Shown here: piece after piece, positions 6,648 through 8,522 of the stretch
How the letters are laid out: each line of letters starts with the position of its first letter
How positions within the stretch are numbered: the stretch's first letter is position 1
Source of the DNA: Actinomycetota bacterium
Lineage (GTDB): Bacteria; Actinomycetota; Thermoleophilia; Gaiellales; Gaiellaceae
Assembly: GCA_013821525.1 (NCBI GenBank)
Contig: JACDGR010000128.1
Coordinates: 1-8,522 of the forward strand
Length of the DNA stretch: 8,522 bases
Direction of reading: 5' to 3'
Translations under genes and position numbers: made by a program
Notes under the pieces: generated by a model
What the model saw: only the letters and a program-made list of their open reading frames with translations
What the model was told of the DNA's origin: nothing
The model's database searches: none

Positions 6648-7319
6648 CTAGCCGCGCTCGTCGAGCCAGACGGCGAGCTCACCCCAGAGGTGCTCCATCG
6701 TCGTCGTCCGCGCCGGATGCAGCGGGTCGTACGGGATGTAGTTGACCGTGCGCACGATCCACGTCCCGTCGTCGCCACGTCTATCAAGATCGCGATCGAG
6801 CACGTTGATGCAGGCGGGCGCCTGTTCGAGGTTGCCGAAGTAGGTCCGGCCGCCCGCCAGCGCGTGCGAGAGCAGGATGCGGTTGACGCCACCGTGGAAG
6901 ACGGCGAGCGCGGTGTGCCACTCGGCTTCGACCAGGCGGGCAAACCCGGGCAGCACACGGTCGAGCGCCTCCCCGAGTGACTCACCGCCGAGGAAGCGAG
7001 CCGCCTCGTCCTTGATCGTCAGCGAGCCGGTGAACATCGCTTCGAGCTCGTCCGCCGGGATGTCGTCGAGCCGTCCGCCGCGCCATTCGGCGAAAGCCGC
7101 GGTCTGCTGTGGCTCACGGCCGGGCGCGACGACCGCGGCGGTCTCGACCGTGCGCGGCAGCGTGCTCGTCACGACGAGGTCGAAGTCGACATCGCGCAGC
7201 GCGCGATGTGCCGCCGCGGCCTGCTCGAGGCCGCGAGGAGTCAGCCGCACCGCCTCGGGATCGCGCTCGCCGACGTAGGAGACCTCGGCGTGGCGCATCA
7301 GGTAGAGCCGCCGACGCAT
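6648..7319 (-). CDS. Histidine phosphatase family protein (phosphoglycerate mutase-like)
   Basis: A 223-residue protein of the histidine phosphatase superfamily, branch 1. LMRHAE (7-12) is the RHG-type motif with A in place of the G; H10 is the phosphate acceptor and R9 its partner. LTPRGLEQA (26-34), TSTLPRTVETA (51-61, R56), the acid region EWRGGRLDD (78-86, E78) and FHGGVNRILLSHAL (141-154, H142) complete the active site. The enzyme would remove phosphate from a small molecule or act as a mutase; the substrate is unknown. The frame stays open to 7403, but that would overlap the divergent kinase gene and add 28 atypical residues. The ATG at 7319 gives MRRRLYLMRHAE, the usual start. It has no Shine-Dalgarno and a -10-like AAGACT 6 bases upstream. 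The start codons of this gene and of the kinase are 33 bases apart on opposite strands. Confidence 0.9.
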   Translation of the reverse strand: MRRRLYLMRHAEVSYVGERDPEAVRLTPRGLEQAAAAHRALRDVDFDLVVTSTLPRTVETAAVVAPGREPQQTAAFAEWRGGRLDDIPADELEAMFTGSLTIKDEAARFLGGESLGEALDRVLPGFARLVEAEWHTALAVFHGGVNRILLSHALAGGRTYFGNLEQAPACINVLDRDLDRRGDDGTWIVRTVNYIPYDPLHPARTTTMEHLWGELAVWLDERG

Positions 7320-7325
7320 GCCCGC

Positions 7326-7331
7326 AGTCTT
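7326..7331 (-). promoter_or_regulatory. Candidate -10 element (AAGACT) for the histidine phosphatase
   Basis: On the minus strand AAGACT is followed by GCGGGC and then the ATG at 7319, the same arrangement as before the thiolase. The match to TANNNT is imperfect (AANNNT). No clear -35 is seen. Confidence 0.25.
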
Positions 7332-7339
7332 GCAAGGCG

Positions 7340-7345
7340 TAGCAT
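7340..7345 (+). promoter_or_regulatory. Candidate -10 element (TAGCAT) for the kinase gene
   Basis: TAGCAT fits the TANNNT -10 form and ends 7 bases before the GTG at 7353, pointing to a transcript that begins at the start codon. It lies 8 bases from the divergent -10 candidate of the phosphatase, so the two genes share one short control region. No good -35 box is apparent. Confidence 0.35.
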
Positions 7346-7352
7346 CGAGGAG

Positions 7353-8378
7353 GTGGAGCCACTGATCGTGCCGGAACGGGTCGAGACGTTTCTCGACGCG
7401 CACGGGCTCGGTGTGGGGCCGCTGACGACGACGCGCATCGGTGACGGCGGTGGGTCGAACTTCACCTTCTTGCTCGAGCGCGGCGATGAGCGCTTCGTGC
7501 TGCGCCGCCCCCCACGCCCGCCGCTACTGCCGTCGGCGCACGACATGGTGCGCGAGGCCGGGTTGCAGAACGCAATGCGCGAGGCCGGATTCGGGCGGCT
7601 TGCAGAGATCGTCGCGGTGTGCGCCGACGAGAGCGTGCTCGGCGTGCCCTTCTACGTGATGCGCTTCCTCGCAGGCGACGTGATCACGACTGAGCTCCCG
7701 TCGGGCCTCGAGACGGAAGCGGCCCGGCGCTCGCTCGGCATGGACCTCGTCGACACGCTCGTCGAGATCCATGCGGCGGACGTGTCGCTGCCGCCGCTCG
7801 CAGCGTTCGCGCGGCCGGGGAGCTACGCCGAGCGCCAGGTCCGGCGCTTCTCGCAACTTTGGGAGATCAACAAGACGCGCGAGCTGTCGCAGGTCGACGA
7901 GGTCGGCAGGTTCCTCGCCGACCACCTGCCCCCGCCGCTCGAGCCGACGGTCGTCCACGGCGACTACCGCCTCGGGAACATGATGGTCGCCCCGGGCGAG
8001 CCGACCCGCATCGCCGCCGTGCTCGACTGGGAGATGGGTGCGATCGGCGACCCGCGTGCCGACGTCGGCTACCTCCTCGCGACCTACAGCGAGCCGGGCG
8101 GCCGGACGAGCGCGCTCGGGTCGACGCCGGTCACGGCGGAGCCCGGCTTCCCGAGCCGGGCCGAGCTCGTCGACCGCTACGCCGAGCGCAGCGGTCGCGA
8201 GGTCGAGCCGCTCGCGTGGTTCGAGGCGCTCGCCCTGTGGAAGGCGGCGGTTTTCTGCGAGGCGATCTACGGCCGCTTCATCCGCGGCGAGCTCGGCGCC
8301 GAGGACACCCGTGCGGCGATCTTCGAGGCGGCAGTGCCACTGCTCGCAGAGACCGCGCTCGCAGCTGTCGCCGAGTAG
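7353..8378 (+). CDS. APH-fold phosphotransferase, ACAD10/ACAD11 N-terminal-like kinase
   Basis: A 341-residue aminoglycoside phosphotransferase-fold protein. The nucleotide-binding lobe has IGDGGGSNFTFLL (29-41) and RFVLRRPPRPPLLPSAHDM (47-65), the latter typical of the ACAD10/ACAD11 N-terminal type and not of drug-resistance APHs. GVPFYVMRFLAGDV (97-110) marks the hinge. The catalytic loop is VHGDYRLGNMM (201-211; D204 base, N209) and the metal-binding motif is LDWEMGAIGDP (224-234, D225). Animal ACAD10/ACAD11 fuse this kinase to an acyl-CoA dehydrogenase and act in breakdown of 4-hydroxy acids; a bacterial stand-alone copy near a thiolase suits a similar role, but that is inference. The frame is open to 7206, inside the divergent phosphatase. 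I chose the GTG at 7353 because TAGCAT lies 7 bases upstream; a GTG at 7368, with GGAGGTGGAG ahead of it, is the alternative and would remove only five residues. Confidence 0.88.
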   Translation: MEPLIVPERVETFLDAHGLGVGPLTTTRIGDGGGSNFTFLLERGDERFVLRRPPRPPLLPSAHDMVREAGLQNAMREAGFGRLAEIVAVCADESVLGVPFYVMRFLAGDVITTELPSGLETEAARRSLGMDLVDTLVEIHAADVSLPPLAAFARPGSYAERQVRRFSQLWEINKTRELSQVDEVGRFLADHLPPPLEPTVVHGDYRLGNMMVAPGEPTRIAAVLDWEMGAIGDPRADVGYLLATYSEPGGRTSALGSTPVTAEPGFPSRAELVDRYAERSGREVEPLAWFEALALWKAAVFCEAIYGRFIRGELGAEDTRAAIFEAAVPLLAETALAAVAE

Positions 8379-8394
8379 CTCGACTGCGTCGAGC
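8378..8394 (+). terminator. Short hairpin at the kinase gene end, possible terminator
   Basis: GCTCGAC (8378-8384) and GTCGAGC (8388-8394) pair perfectly over 7 bases around the loop TGC, beginning at the last base of the kinase stop codon. No T-run follows, so termination would be weak or rho-assisted. It ends about 10 bases before the insertion sequence. Confidence 0.3.
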
Positions 8395-8447
8395 GACCCG
8401 CTCTTAGAGCTCCTTTCGTAATGAAGGGACCCGTTTCCCGTTGGCGA

Positions 8448-8460
8448 ATGCCGTCGGCAT
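8448..8460. repeat. 13-base perfect palindrome in the IS leader
   Basis: ATGCCG (8448-8453) and CGGCAT (8455-8460) are exact reverse complements around a single T. It lies 24 bases before the transposase ATG, where it could bind transposase or a repressor or fold in the mRNA near the ribosome site. Function is not known. Confidence 0.45.
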
Positions 8461-8484
8461 CTGTCGTCAAGCTGGGAGGCGTCG

Positions 8485-8522
8485 ATGGCTGTCGCACCGT
8501 GGATCGTGTCGGATGAGTTGTG
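8485..8522 (+). CDS. IS5-family-like transposase, first 12 codons (partial)
   Basis: The ATG at 8485 opens a frame MAVAPWIVSDEL followed by TG, consistent with a tryptophan codon. This N-terminus, with WIVSDELW, is the usual beginning of IS5-family (DDE) transposases in actinobacteria, which I recall from the family; only 12 residues can be judged. GGGAGG (8474-8479) lies 5 bases before the start and supports it. The catalytic DDE residues are beyond the window, so intactness cannot be assessed. Confidence 0.7.
   Translation, partial: MAVAPWIVSDEL

Larger units (their letters stand above)
8404..8522 (+). mobile_element. Left end of an IS5-family-like insertion sequence (runs off the window)
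   Basis: The evidence is the transposase N-terminus that begins at 8485 and the 80-base non-coding leader before it, a normal layout for an IS end. The exact tip is uncertain. TTAG at 8404-8407 fits the YTAR or TNA targets known for groups within this family, so the terminal repeat may start near 8407 with GAGCTCCTTTCG. The right end, needed to prove the terminal inverted repeat and target duplication, lies outside the window. The insertion would sit about 26 bases after the kinase stop codon, leaving that gene intact. Confidence 0.6.

Noticed and set aside
7206..7352. Extension of the kinase frame upstream into the phosphatase gene.
   Set aside because: The 49 extra codons are antisense to the phosphatase N-terminus; the kinase fold begins at the chosen GTG.
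7320..7403. Extension of the histidine phosphatase by 28 residues upstream of the chosen ATG.
   Set aside because: It would overlap the kinase coding region and place extra residues before the normally N-terminal RHG-type motif.
7353..8378. Antibiotic-resistance aminoglycoside phosphotransferase.
   Set aside because: The general fold and the HGD loop match, but the RRPP...SAHDM segment and the overall length fit the ACAD10/11-like metabolic kinases, not known resistance enzymes.
1..8522. CRISPR arrays, tRNA or rRNA genes, riboswitches.
   Set aside because: I saw no regularly spaced repeats, no tRNA-like cloverleaf with a CCA end, and no intergenic space long enough for a typical riboswitch apart from the 164-base livF-livH gap, where only the inverted repeat stands out.

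Overview
The window looks like chromosomal DNA from a high-G+C actinobacterium. Thermoleophilia (Gaiellales or Solirubrobacterales-like) is my best guess. It rests on strong G/C preference at third codon positions, several start codons with no Shine-Dalgarno but a -10-like hexamer 6-7 bases upstream (leaderless style), and protein types common in soil actinobacteria. No rRNA or other marker gene is present, so the placement is inference.

Layout: (1) Positions 1-414, minus strand: the N-terminal 138 residues of a metallo-beta-lactamase-fold hydrolase, cut by the window edge. (2) Positions 439-4567, plus strand: a branched-chain amino acid-type (HAAT/Liv) ABC importer in the order livF (ATPase), livH and livM (permeases), livK (binding protein). 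A 164-base gap with a clear inverted repeat separates livF from livH, livH and livM overlap by 4 bases, and livK has its own candidate promoter and a strong Shine-Dalgarno. The second ATPase, livG, is absent. A strong hairpin terminator follows livK. (3) Positions 4644-6639, plus strand: a thiolase and, 7 bases later, an EamA/DMT-type membrane transporter. (4) Positions 6648-7319, minus strand: a histidine phosphatase, convergent with the transporter and divergent from the next gene. (5) Positions 7353-8378, plus strand: an aminoglycoside phosphotransferase-fold kinase of the ACAD10/ACAD11 N-terminal type. (6) From about 8404 to the end: the left end of an insertion sequence with the first 12 codons of an IS5-family-like transposase.

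The Liv system would import branched-chain amino acids or similar solutes. The thiolase and the ACAD10/11-like kinase both suit acyl-CoA catabolism, so the neighbourhood can be read as uptake plus acyl-CoA breakdown, but no gene here proves a single pathway. I did not find a clearly new system. The points most worth a second look are the inverted repeat before livH, the missing livG, the cysteine-free (non-lipoprotein) LivK, the kinase/phosphatase divergent pair, the repeated leaderless start pattern, and the IS end directly behind the kinase gene.
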